From CAWUEX02 sp038148375 (GTDB lineage: Bacteria > Pseudomonadota > Alphaproteobacteria > Rhodospirillales > Rhodospirillaceae): a DNA stretch of 64,000 nt. Shown piece by piece: positions 28,195 to 36,995 of this stretch. The notes beneath the pieces were generated by a model. The model worked only from the letters and a program-made list of their open reading frames with translations, searched no databases and was not told where the DNA came from. Numbering within the stretch: position 1 is the first letter of the stretch; each line of letters starts with the position of its first letter. The position numbers were made by a program, and so were the translations under genes. The stretch covers positions 23,095 through 87,094 of the forward strand of contig JAYQVH010000014.1 of the NCBI GenBank assembly GCA_038148375.1, in the 5' to 3' direction.

Positions 28195-29001
28195 ATGCGG
28201 GACATTCATGCGACCGCTGTTGTCGACGCGGCGGCCGAAATAGCGGAAACGGTAAAGATTGGGCCGTTCTGCGTGATCGGGCCGAACGTCGCAATCGAAG
28301 ACAAAGTCGTGCTCCATTCTCACGTGGTTGTCGATGGGCACACGACCATCGGCGCAGGATCGGTCGTTCATCCGTTTTCGAGCCTGGGTCTGCCACCGCA
28401 GCATGCGCGTTACAAAGGCGAGCCGAGTTCCCTCATCATTGGTAAGAACAATACCATCCGCGAGCATGTCACCATGCACCCCGGTACGGAACAGGGCGGG
28501 ATGACGACGACGATCGGCGACAACTGCCTGTTCATGGTTGGCAGTCATGTTGCCCACGACTGTAGCGTCGCAAACGACGTCATTCTTACCAACAATGTCG
28601 CTTTGGGCGGCCACGTGACCGTTGAAGAGTATGCGATCATCGGCGGACTTTCGGGCATCCATCAGTATGTGCGCGTTGGCAAGCATTCGATGATCGGCGG
28701 ATGTTCCGCTGTCGAGAGCGATGTCATTCCGTACGGGTCTGTCAAAGGCAACCGCGCCCGTTTGTCCGGGCTGAATATTATTGGTTTGCGCCGGCGGGGT
28801 TTTTCCCGCGAAGACATCCGTTCCCTCAGAACCGCGTATGGGCTGTTGTTTTCGCAAGGCGGTAATATGGCAGAGCGGCTGAGCGAAGTCGCAGATGTAT
28901 TCAGCACTCATCCGGGGGTGATGGATATCGTCAACTTTATTCAGGCGGATTCGTCACGCGCCATCTGCCAGCCGTTGTCGTCGAACGGGAACGGCGGTTG
29001 A
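28195..29001 (+). CDS. lpxA: UDP-GlcNAc acyltransferase
   Basis: The product has 268 residues and catalyses the first step of lipid A synthesis. Hexapeptide repeats (MRDIHATAVVDAAAEIAETV onward) form a left-handed beta helix. The catalytic histidine is in VGSHVAHDC and the chain-length region is around GGLSGIHQYVRVGKHSMIGG. The C-terminal helical domain includes LNIIGLRRRGFSREDI. The start at 28195 follows the fabZ stop by four bases; an ATG at 28177 inside fabZ is rejected. Confidence 0.97.
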   Translation: MRDIHATAVVDAAAEIAETVKIGPFCVIGPNVAIEDKVVLHSHVVVDGHTTIGAGSVVHPFSSLGLPPQHARYKGEPSSLIIGKNNTIREHVTMHPGTEQGGMTTTIGDNCLFMVGSHVAHDCSVANDVILTNNVALGGHVTVEEYAIIGGLSGIHQYVRVGKHSMIGGCSAVESDVIPYGSVKGNRARLSGLNIIGLRRRGFSREDIRSLRTAYGLLFSQGGNMAERLSEVADVFSTHPGVMDIVNFIQADSSRAICQPLSSNGNGG

Positions 29002-29039
29002 ACGCCGCCACAGGCAGCGCAGAAGCAACCGAGGCGGCC

Positions 29040-29900
29040 ATGAGCGGCTCAAGCAGCGATACACTCGGGATTATTGCGGGAGGCGGGCGTCTGCCAGGAC
29101 TCCTGGTGCAGGCGTGCAAGACGCGGGCGCGGCCGTATCTTGTTGTTGGCTTGGAAGGGCATGCCGACGATCTGCCCGAGCCCCCTGCGCTCTGGGCGCG
29201 CCTCGGAGATGCCGGAAAGATGTTCAGGGCGCTGCACGAGGCGAAAGTCACAGCAGTCGTCATGGCTGGCAAGGTTCAACGGCCGGACCTCAGGGATCTC
29301 AAACCGGATTGGCGCACGATCAGGTTTCTTGCGCGAACCGGCATTCGCGCGTTTACCCGCAAAGAAAAAGTCGGTGACGATCGCCTTTTGAGGTCGGTGA
29401 TCGATGAAATTGAGCGCGAAGGTCTGAGTGTTATCGGTGTGGATTCCATTCTCTCAGATCTGCTGGTGCCGAACGGTCCCCTGACCGAGAATGCGCCGAC
29501 AGAACATGATCAGCCTGATATTCAAGCGGGTATAGATGCGGCGCGCGCGCTCGGCGCCGCGGATATTGGTCAGGCCGTTGTTGTTCAGAATGGAGCGGTC
29601 TTAGCGGCCGAAGACGCTGCTGGTACGGATTACCTCATACACAGAGGCGGTGACCTGAAGCAGGACGGCCCTGGGCCGATCTTGATTAAGGTGAGCAAGC
29701 CGCAACAAGACCGGCGTGCCGATCTGCCAACCGTTGGGCCAGAGACAGTTGAAGCCTGTTTGGCTGCCGGGTTCCGCGGCATCGCGATAGAAGCCGGCGG
29801 AACTCTGGTCATGAACCGCGCGGATCTCTGTGCTCGCGCCGATGGCGCCGGCCTTTGGGTCGTTGCCTGCAGCGTTTCGACCGCCACGGATCAAAGCTGA
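29040..29900 (+). CDS. lpxI: UDP-2,3-diacylglucosamine diphosphatase LpxI
   Basis: The product has about 286 residues and hydrolyses UDP-diacylglucosamine to lipid X. This is the LpxI family (formerly DUF1009) that replaces LpxH in alphaproteobacteria. Recognisable parts are TLGIIAGGGRLPGLLVQACK, GKVQRPDLRDLKPD, the GDDRLLRSVIDEIEREG helix, and the C-terminal domain with VVVQNGAVLAAEDAAGTDYL and RADLPTVGPETVEACLAAGF. The ATG at 29040 has a Shine-Dalgarno (GAGG); a TTG at 28998 would give 14 more residues. Confidence 0.94.
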   Translation: MSGSSSDTLGIIAGGGRLPGLLVQACKTRARPYLVVGLEGHADDLPEPPALWARLGDAGKMFRALHEAKVTAVVMAGKVQRPDLRDLKPDWRTIRFLARTGIRAFTRKEKVGDDRLLRSVIDEIEREGLSVIGVDSILSDLLVPNGPLTENAPTEHDQPDIQAGIDAARALGAADIGQAVVVQNGAVLAAEDAAGTDYLIHRGGDLKQDGPGPILIKVSKPQQDRRADLPTVGPETVEACLAAGFRGIAIEAGGTLVMNRADLCARADGAGLWVVACSVSTATDQS

Positions 29901-29905
29901 TTGGC

Positions 29906-31072
29906 ATGTCTGAACCGGTTAGACTCTACATTGTCGCGTTAGAGCCGTCTGGAGATGTCTTGGGCGCCGGCTTGATCGATGCGCTTCAGCAAGAGACCGG
30001 TGTCGGCGTCGAGGTGTTGGGGGTTGGCGGGCCGCAGATGCAGGCCGCCGGGCTGACGTCACTTTTTGATCCGTCAGATCTCGCCATACTTGGCATCTTC
30101 GAAGTGCTGCCGAAAGCTGGCCTGGTTTTGCGGCGAGTACGAGAAGTTTTAGGCGACATCGACCGCACCCAGCCTGATGTTCTGGTGACCATCGATTCTT
30201 GGGGTTTTACGGGCCGTGTGCATAAAGCGCTGGCCAAGCGCGGCAGTCCGATCAAGCGCGTAAGGTATGTCGCGCCGCAAGTGTGGGCGTGGCGGGCTGG
30301 GCGGGCAAAGCAACTCGCACGCTGGATCGATCACATATTGACGCTGTTTCCGTTCGAGCCGCCGCTATTCGAGAAACACGGGTTGCGGGCGACGTGGGTG
30401 GGGCATCCGGTTTGCGAACCACGGTCCGGCAGTGCGGCGTCACAGAATCTCAGGGCCACCTGGAGCATCGGAAGCAACGAACATCTGCTTGCCGTACTTC
30501 CGGGGAGCCGGACGTCCGAAGTCCGCGCGTTGATGCCGGTGTTCGGGGAGACCGTAAGATTGGTCGCTGAGCGCTGTCCGGGGCTGCATATCGGTATCGC
30601 CACCGTCCCCAATGTTGAAGCCGAAGTGACCGCGTGGGCGCAGACACTTCCCGTCCCCGTCAAGGTGGTGACGACATCTGACGCGCGGTCTGCACTGTTT
30701 GCGGCTGCGGACAGCGCAATTGCGGCGTCGGGGACGGTGACACTGGAGTTGGCTACGGCCGGCGTGCCGCACGTTGTTGCTTACCGGGTTAATCCCGTAT
30801 CCGCGTTTCTTTTCAAACGCATCGCAACGACGAATTATGTCAATCTTATCAATGTATTATCGGATGATGACATCGTCCCGGAATGCCTCCAGGACCGCTG
30901 CCGGCCTGATGTGCTTGCCAGGGAATTGTCCAGTTTGATGGTGGACTCTGCCGCACGGACACGACAACGCACTGCGTTCGCCCGTGCCGTGGCGCAACTC
31001 GTGCCGGACGGCGAGGCGCCGAGCGTCCGCGCCGCTCGAGCGGTATTGCAAATTGCGACAGATCATCTTTAA
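29906..31072 (+). CDS. lpxB: Lipid A disaccharide synthase
   Basis: The product has 388 residues. This GT19 glycosyltransferase joins lipid X and UDP-diacylglucosamine. Conserved parts are YIVALEPSGDVLGAGLI, GVGGPQMQAAGL, YVAPQVWAWRAGRAKQL, PFEPPLFEKHG, VLPGSRTSEV and AASGTVTLELATAGVP. In the first of these, EPSGD takes the place of the more common EASGD. It is the last gene of the plus-strand lipid A run, five bases after lpxI. Its stop overlaps the stop of the convergent gene by four bases (TTAA). Confidence 0.96.
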   Translation: MSEPVRLYIVALEPSGDVLGAGLIDALQQETGVGVEVLGVGGPQMQAAGLTSLFDPSDLAILGIFEVLPKAGLVLRRVREVLGDIDRTQPDVLVTIDSWGFTGRVHKALAKRGSPIKRVRYVAPQVWAWRAGRAKQLARWIDHILTLFPFEPPLFEKHGLRATWVGHPVCEPRSGSAASQNLRATWSIGSNEHLLAVLPGSRTSEVRALMPVFGETVRLVAERCPGLHIGIATVPNVEAEVTAWAQTLPVPVKVVTTSDARSALFAAADSAIAASGTVTLELATAGVPHVVAYRVNPVSAFLFKRIATTNYVNLINVLSDDDIVPECLQDRCRPDVLARELSSLMVDSAARTRQRTAFARAVAQLVPDGEAPSVRAARAVLQIATDHL

Positions 31073-31365
31073 CCGACAGCATTGAGCAGTACCTCGTTTA
31101 AGTCTTGGTCTGTTTTGATGAGGGCGGCGGCAGCTTCATACTGAGCCGATGCCTGGATTAACCCGATCGTTTCTCTCGCGAGATTGACGGGTCCATTTGC
31201 CTCCTGGGCGAAGACAGCAACGCCACCTGTCGGCCCTTCGCTCACTAAGGCCGGGGACCGCGGTGTAAAATCCGGGGTCTGGACGTTGACGATATTGTGC
31301 GCGCGTATATGTGTCGATTTTTGCGCGGCCAAAAGAGCCGAAGTTGCGATACCGCTAATAGCCAT
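31069..31365 (-). CDS. Minimal flagellar basal-body rod-like protein
   Basis: The product has 98 residues. The N-terminal 30 residues (SGIATSALLAAQKSTHIRAH followed by NIVNVQTPDF) match the rod-protein N-terminal helix and the NxxNxxTP turn. The last 40 residues (VNLARETIGLIQASAQYEAA and the rest) match the C-terminal helix of FlgB/FlgC/FlgG-type proteins. The middle domain is almost absent. Such proteins pair their two end helices in the flagellar rod. No other flagellar gene is within the window, so this is an orphan, perhaps a relic or a helical protein with another job. A Shine-Dalgarno (AAGGA) lies before the ATG. Confidence 0.72.
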   Translation of the reverse strand: MAISGIATSALLAAQKSTHIRAHNIVNVQTPDFTPRSPALVSEGPTGGVAVFAQEANGPVNLARETIGLIQASAQYEAAAALIKTDQDLNEVLLNAVG

Positions 31366-31460
31366 CGGTCGTCAGTTCCTTCCCATTCCCGCATAAAAAA
31401 CGCATAAAAAAGACCAACGGTTGCATAAAGATTCAATAATAAGACTGCACCAACAAAAAA

Positions 31461-31490
31461 TGGGCGCGCCTGGCAGGACGCGCCCTGATT
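31461..31490 (-). terminator. Terminator of gltA
   Basis: GGGCGCG (31462-31468) and CGCGCCC (31479-31485) form a 7-bp stem. On the minus strand the stem is followed by ATTTTTTG, giving a rho-independent terminator for gltA. On the plus strand it is followed by TGATTTTTC, so it could act weakly in both directions. Confidence 0.75.
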
Positions 31491-31509
31491 TTTCAAAGAA
31501 TACAGAAGG

Positions 31510-32796
31510 TTAGCGCTTGTCCAGCGGGATCAGGTCGCGCATTGGTTCGCCCTTGAAGAGCTGGCGGGGGCGGCCAATTTTCTGGTGCGGGTCCTCGATC
31601 ATCTCGTTCCACTGGGCGATCCAGCCCGTCGTGCGGGCCAGGGCGAAGAGGGCGGTGAACATGGTCACCGGGATGCCCATCGCTTGGAAAATAATGCCGG
31701 AATAGAAATCGACGTTCGGATAGAGCTTCTTCTGGATGAAGTACTCGTCTTCGAGTGCGATTTTTTCGAGTTCGACGGCGATATCGAGCAGCGGATTATC
31801 CTTGATGCCGAGTTCGTCGAGAACTTCCTTACATGTTTGGGCCATAATTTTGGCGCGCGGATCGTAGTTCTTATAAACACGGTGGCCAAAGCCCATGAGA
31901 CGGAAGGGATCGTCCTTGTCTTTCGCTTTCTTGACATATTTGCCGATCTGGCTGGCGTCGCCGATCTCGTTCAGCATGTTGAGGACGGCTTCGTTTGCAC
32001 CGCCGTGAGCCGGCCCCCATAGAGACGCAATGCCGGCGGCGATACACGCAAACGGATTGGCGCCAGAGGATCCCGCCAGGCGGACCGTAGACGTCGATGC
32101 ATTCTGTTCGTGGTCGGCGTGGAGAATGAGGATGCGGTCCATCGCTTTGGCGAGCACGGGATTGACCTCGTAATCCTCGCAGGGCGTCGCGAACATCATG
32201 TAGAGGAAGTTTTCCGCGTAACCCAAGTCGTTGCGCGGATACATGAACGGCTGGCCAAGCGAGTACTTATAGGCCCATGCCGCGATCGTCGGCATTTTGG
32301 CGATCAGACGGTATGAAGAAATTCGGCGGTGATCCGGGTTCGTGATGTCCAGACTGTCGTGGTAGAAGGCCGACAGCGCACCGACGACACCACACATGAT
32401 TGCCATCGGATGGCCGTCGCGGCGGAATCCCGAATAGAAATTATGAAGCTGCTCGTGCAGCATGGTGTGATAGGTGAGGTCGTACTCGAAACGATCCTTC
32501 TCCTGGGCGTTGGGCAATTCACCATTCAGCAGCAGGTACGCGACTTCTTCGAAATTGCAGCTGCTTGCAAGTTGATCGATAGGATAGCCGCGGTGCAGCA
32601 AAATACCCTGGTCGCCGTCTATGTAGGTGATGGTGGACTCGCAACTGCCGGTCGACGTAAACCCGGGGTCATAGGTGAACATCCCGGTTTCTGCATAAAA
32701 CTTGCGGATATCGACAACATCGGGCCCGGTAGAACCGCTCAGGACCGGGAATTCATATGTCTTGCCGTCCGCAGTGAACGTTACAGTTTTCGCCAT
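31510..32796 (-). CDS. gltA: Citrate synthase
   Basis: The product has 428 residues and is the type II hexameric, NADH-sensitive form found in Gram-negative bacteria, with an extra N-terminal beta domain (TFTADGKTYEFPVLSGSTGP). Catalytic residues appear in LILHADHEQNASTSTVR, GPAHGGANEAVL, MGFGHRVYKNYDPRA and the aspartate in NVDFYSGIIFQAMGIP. It makes citrate from oxaloacetate and acetyl-CoA. It has its own promoter (32883-32911, minus strand) and a strong terminator, so it is probably monocistronic. Confidence 0.98.
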   Translation of the reverse strand: MAKTVTFTADGKTYEFPVLSGSTGPDVVDIRKFYAETGMFTYDPGFTSTGSCESTITYIDGDQGILLHRGYPIDQLASSCNFEEVAYLLLNGELPNAQEKDRFEYDLTYHTMLHEQLHNFYSGFRRDGHPMAIMCGVVGALSAFYHDSLDITNPDHRRISSYRLIAKMPTIAAWAYKYSLGQPFMYPRNDLGYAENFLYMMFATPCEDYEVNPVLAKAMDRILILHADHEQNASTSTVRLAGSSGANPFACIAAGIASLWGPAHGGANEAVLNMLNEIGDASQIGKYVKKAKDKDDPFRLMGFGHRVYKNYDPRAKIMAQTCKEVLDELGIKDNPLLDIAVELEKIALEDEYFIQKKLYPNVDFYSGIIFQAMGIPVTMFTALFALARTTGWIAQWNEMIEDPHQKIGRPRQLFKGEPMRDLIPLDKR

Positions 32797-32882
32797 GGTG
32801 CAGTCCCTTTCTATCTCGCGACGGACGGCTCCCCTAACGTGCGCCCATCCCGCTGTGTTCTTCTTATGAATTTGCTGCGGTG

Positions 32883-32911
32883 CTTATAGTACGAGAGGGT
32901 GAATCAATCAA
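32883..32911 (-). promoter_or_regulatory. Predicted sigma-70 promoter of gltA
   Basis: On the minus strand, -35 TTGATT (32911-32906) and -10 TATAAG (32888-32883) are separated by 17 bases and lie about 85 bases before the gltA ATG. The spacing is ideal, and this is the best hexamer pair in the 176-base gap between gltX and gltA. Confidence 0.5.
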
Positions 32912-32972
32912 TCTCGCGCTAGGGAAATCGGCGGCGCTGACCGAAATGCGAATGCCATAATCGTTAAAGTTT

Positions 32973-34382
32973 TCAGACCTTTGCGCTCGCCTCTTCAATG
33001 CGCGTCAGGGCCTCATCCTTGCCGAACACGGCCATGACGTCAAAGATCGGCGGGGAAACGGTGGTTCCCGTCAGGGCCGCTCTCAGGGGTTGAGCCACTT
33101 GGCCAAGCTTGATCTCTTTTTGCTCAGAAAATTCGCGTGCCCAGGCCTCGAGCACCTCACCTGTCCAGGTATCCACGGCGGTCAGTTCTATGTGCGCTGC
33201 AGCAAGAATAGCCCGGCCTGCGTCGTCGAGCAGTTTTGCGGCTTTGGCATCGAAGGACAACGGTCGCGGACGGGCGTAAAACGCTGCGCTCTCGGCGAGA
33301 TCGAGTACGGTTTTTGCCCGCTCTTTGAGGCCGTCCATACCTCCGCGAATGCGGTCTTTCGCCTTATCGTCGATCACAACCAAGTCGGCGCCGTCCTGCA
33401 GAATGTCGCAGACCAGATCGGTTAATCGGGCATTATCGGCGGCCTTAAGGTAGTGCGCGTTGAGCGCGGTCAGTTTTGCAACGTCGAAACGCGCGGGCGC
33501 CTTGCCAAGACCGCTGCCATCAAACCACTCGATGGCCTGCTCATCGGAAATGATTTCGTCGTCCCCATGTCCCCAGCCGAGCCGCAGCAGGTAATTGCGC
33601 ATCGCTTCGGGCAAGAACCCCTGATCGCGGTAGGCTTCGGCGCCCAGCGCACCATGGCGCTTGGACAGCTTTGCGCCATCGGGACCGTGGATCAGCGGGA
33701 TGTGGCCGTAGATTGGCGGAGCCCAGCCAAGCGCATTGAAAAGCTGTATTTGCCGAAACGCATTGGTGAGGTGGTCGTCGCCTCGGATCACGTGAGTGAT
33801 TTCCATGTCATGGTCGTCAACGACGACGGAAAGCATGTACGTCGGCGTCCCGTCGGAGCGCAGCAGGATCATGTCGTCAAGCTGTGCATTAGCCACCGTG
33901 ACGCGGCCTTGAACCATATCTTCGAGAACGGTTTCGCCGTCCTGCGGTGCCTTGAGCCGGATAACTGGTTCAACGCCTGCCGGTGCTTCAGACGGGTCGC
34001 GGTCCCGCCAGCGGCCGTCATAGCGGGTAGGTTGCCCGGCTGCGCGTTGCCGTTCGCGCATCTCGGTGAGTTCCTCTGGCGTCGCATAGCATTTGTAGGC
34101 GTGCCCTGTTTCGAGGAGTTGGGCAGCGACTTCGGCATGACGCTCCTGGCGCGCCGATTGCGAGACCGGGTCACCGTCCCAGCCAAGACCGAGCCAGGTC
34201 AGCGCGTCGTAGATCGCGTCGATCGCTTCCTGGGTCGAGCGTTTGCGGTCCGTATCCTCGATCCGCAGTAAATATTGGCCGCCGTGATGCCGGGCAAACA
34301 GGCGATTGAACAGCGCAGTACGGGCGCCTCCGATATGCAGGAAACCGGTCGGTGAAGGGGCGAAACGCGTGACGACGGTCAT
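32973..34382 (-). CDS. gltX: Glutamyl-tRNA synthetase
   Basis: The product has 469 residues. The class I HIGH motif is FAPSPTGFLHIGGART, the KMSKS equivalent is KLSKRHG, and LLRIEDTDRKRS binds glutamate. The C-terminal anticodon-binding helices are present. The start at 34382 gives the standard MTVVTRFAPSP N-terminus; an ATG at 34463 would add 27 residues into the divergent comEC promoter. Whether it is discriminating or also makes Glu-tRNA-Gln cannot be read from the sequence. Confidence 0.97.
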   Translation of the reverse strand: MTVVTRFAPSPTGFLHIGGARTALFNRLFARHHGGQYLLRIEDTDRKRSTQEAIDAIYDALTWLGLGWDGDPVSQSARQERHAEVAAQLLETGHAYKCYATPEELTEMRERQRAAGQPTRYDGRWRDRDPSEAPAGVEPVIRLKAPQDGETVLEDMVQGRVTVANAQLDDMILLRSDGTPTYMLSVVVDDHDMEITHVIRGDDHLTNAFRQIQLFNALGWAPPIYGHIPLIHGPDGAKLSKRHGALGAEAYRDQGFLPEAMRNYLLRLGWGHGDDEIISDEQAIEWFDGSGLGKAPARFDVAKLTALNAHYLKAADNARLTDLVCDILQDGADLVVIDDKAKDRIRGGMDGLKERAKTVLDLAESAAFYARPRPLSFDAKAAKLLDDAGRAILAAAHIELTAVDTWTGEVLEAWAREFSEQKEIKLGQVAQPLRAALTGTTVSPPIFDVMAVFGKDEALTRIEEASAKV

Positions 34383-34513
34383 AGAATAGGGCTCTAAAGT
34401 CTTTTGGGATCGGTCCTGGCGGGTGCCAGTGGCGGCGATGCTGTAGCATACTGACCGAGCCATTGAAATGTCCCGGCGGACCGGTTGCCAGCGTTCAGGA
34501 GGTCAATGCTGAG

Positions 34514-36668
34514 GTGAGCGACGCACCGCGCCAGTTCAATCTGACCGGCCCAATTTTACAGGGCGCAAGGCGGGTGACGATCGCCGGCACTTGGGCCGGC
34601 ATCAAACGTTGGATTGCCGAGGAGTGGGAGCGGCAGGCTCCAAACGCGGTCCTGTGGTGGCCGGTGCTGGTCGGTGTGGGCGTCGCGCTGTTTTTCGCGC
34701 TCCCGACCGACCGACCCGTTGCCGGCCCTGAGTGTCTTGTTCCTTTGTGGCTCCATAATCGCTTGTATCGCTTTAGCCGAGACTCGGGCGCGTGGGCTTT
34801 GTTTCACCGTTGCAATGATCGCGTTGGGATTCGCCGCAGCCGACCTGCGTACATTTCTGGTCCGCGCTCCGATACTGAGCGCAGAAATCGGTCCGGTGAC
34901 GATCAGGGGCACAGTGGCGGAAATAGAACCCAGCGGCTCTGGGTATCGGATCACCCTCGAAGACCTGAATTTGGGCCGTGCGGCTGAAAGCACGCCCCCG
35001 CACCGTGTGCGTATCCGCATTCCCGGCAGTCACGGTGTGCCAGATATGGGCATGCGAATTGATGTGCGTTCGGTCTTGCGCCCGCCTGGACGGCCGGTCT
35101 TGCCCGGCGGGTTCGACTTTCAGCGCTATAGCTTTTACCGCCAGCTGGGCGGCGTTGGTTTCTCCGTCGGCCGTTGGACACGTGCGGAGGCAAGTACAGA
35201 AACTGCAGATGCATTCGACAAGCGCGTACGGGAATTGAGATTTACCGTTGGCCAGCGGTTGTCGATGCAAATGCCAAAAGAGTCCGGAGCGGTTGCACGG
35301 GCCCTGGTTACGGGCGAAAGGGCGGCAGTGCCAGAGCCATTGCAACAGGCCTACCGGCAATCGGGCCTGGCGCACATGTTGGCGATTTCCGGATTGCATA
35401 TGAGTCTGCTGGCTGGGCTCGCATTCGTGTCCGTTCGCCGCGTGCTGGCTTTGATCTTGCCGGTTGCCGAACGCTTCAACACTAAGAAGATTGCGGCTGT
35501 TGCGGCCCTCGGCGCCGCGCTGTTCTATTTGCTTCTCTCCGGCATGAATATCCCGGCACAACGCGCTTTCATCATGGTCGCGGTGGTATTTGCCGCAGTG
35601 ATGATCGATCGCAGCGCGCTATCGCTGCGGACGTTGGCCTGGGCGGCGATGGCCGTCCTGTTGCTTCAGCCCGACGCCCTGCTTGGCGCTAGTTTTCAGT
35701 TGTCGTTCGCCGCAGTTCTTCTGTTGATTACCGTTTACGAGCGCGTGCAAATCCGGCCCCGGCTGCGCGACGAATTTGGAACCCTCCGGCCGGTAAAGGC
35801 CGTTTTCATTTACGCGGTGGCCGTCTTGATCACCGATCTGATTGCAACCGGTGCGACGGCGCCGTTCACCGGATTTCATTTTCACGAGATCCCTAAGTAT
35901 TCGCTTGTGGCGAACTTGCTCGCGGTTCCGGTTATGGGGCTTTGGATCATGCCGTGGGGATTGCTCGCACTTGTTCTCATGCCATTTGGATTGGACGGAG
36001 CCGCATTGGCACCCATGGGGGCCGGCATTGAGCTCGTTAACGCGATTGCAAAATTTGTATCGGGACTGCCCGGCGCGACCGTGTTCGTCCCACAAGCGCC
36101 GGCGTGGGCATTGGTTCTCATCACAGCAGGCGGACTGATGCTGTGCTTGTGGCGCGGCGCGTTGCGCTGGAGTGGAGCGATCGTGATCGCCATTGCGATT
36201 CCCCAGCCCTGGCTGGCCGGGCCACCCGATCTCTTGATTGACGAGAATGCGAAGGTGTTTGCCGTGAAAGGCACCGACGGCCGGCTCGTGTTTTCCCCGG
36301 GCCGGAGTGAGTCCTTCACCCGTGACGTTTGGCGTGAGGGCTGGGGCACTTCGCGAGACACCTGGGCCAAGGCGGATAACATCACCTGCGGCCGGGCAGG
36401 CTGCATCTATGCCAATCAGGACCGCTCAGCCGCACTCGCGTTGACTGAAGAAGCTGTCATCGAAGATTGCGGTCGGGTCGATGTGATGATCGCGATCATG
36501 CCGGTTTGGAAGCTGTGCGGTGACGGAGTCCGGATCGACCGCTTTGATGTCTGGCGAAACGGAGCGCATGCAATCTGGCTTAATCGCGATGGTATAGCTG
36601 TTCAGACAGTTGCACGTTCAACAGGCCGGAGGGTTTGGAACGAACCGACGTGGCGTCAGCGCCGCTAA
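34514..36668 (+). CDS. comEC: ComEC/Rec2 DNA-uptake channel protein, frameshifted near the N-terminus
   Basis: Two frames together make a full ComEC. The first (from GTG 34514, with AGGAGG at 34497-34502) reads to ALPTDR at about 34714. The second, open from upstream of 34614 to 36668, continues with PLPALSVLFLCGSIIAC. The switch falls in a (CCGA)3 repeat at 34703-34714. Removing one unit restores one frame through ALPTDPLPALSV. The second part has the OB domain (IGPVTIRGTVAEIEPSGSGY) and the competence helices (LAHMLAISGLHMSLLAG), with about ten transmembrane segments. The C-terminal metallo-beta-lactamase-like domain is short. ComEC passes single-stranded DNA across the inner membrane. It may be inactive, phase-variable or a sequencing error. 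Confidence 0.85.
34703..34716 (+). repeat. CCGA tetranucleotide repeat, three units, at the comEC frameshift
   Basis: Three tandem CCGA units (34703-34714) plus CC sit exactly where the comEC reading frame changes. Two units would keep comEC open. Tetranucleotide repeats slip during replication, so the unit count can switch the gene on or off. Three units is short for a classical contingency locus. Confidence 0.8.
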
Positions 36669-36989
36669 TCACCGCGGCAGACAGACGCCTTTGATGCTTC
36701 CCATGTCCTTAAAGCACCTGTTGCCAACGCCGCAGTCGGTATCGAAGGAACAGGTGTTCCCGACTTTGCCTGAGGTGTCCATCTGATTGCGGTAAGGGTT
36801 GCGATCTGAATCGTTGCCGGGGTCGTTGCCACCGGCACAAACGCCTTCCAATTCAAACTGCGCCTTCAAGCATTTGCTTCCGACTGCGCAATCCGTATCG
36901 AACCGGCAGGCCTGCGCGTCGCCTGCCGCGGCTAGGCTGAAAAGAAAAGTGAAAGCGGCGATAGCGGCGTATTTCATATTCAGATTCAC
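36669..36989 (-). CDS. Small exported protein with two Cys-rich repeats
   Basis: The product has 106 residues. A Sec signal peptide (cleavage near GDAQA) is followed by two copies of one motif: CRFDTDCAVGSKCLKAQFEL then EGVC, and CSFDTDCGVGNRCFKD then KGVCLPR. Each copy has four cysteines in the same spacing, probably two disulfides. A Asn/Asp/Arg-rich linker separates them. The repeat resembles small extracellular Cys motifs found in many secreted bacterial proteins. The function is unknown. It lies seven bases downstream of lexA in the same direction and may be co-transcribed from the SOS promoter. It meets comEC stop to start without a gap. Confidence 0.75.
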   Translation of the reverse strand: MNLNMKYAAIAAFTFLFSLAAAGDAQACRFDTDCAVGSKCLKAQFELEGVCAGGNDPGNDSDRNPYRNQMDTSGKVGNTCSFDTDCGVGNRCFKDMGSIKGVCLPR

Positions 36990-36995
36990 CCTAAC

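Noticed and set aside
34463..34987. Separate gene in the first comEC frame
   Set aside because: Only its first 80 or so codons look like protein (typical ComEC N-terminus); the rest is out-of-frame shadow. It is the N-terminal part of the frameshifted comEC.
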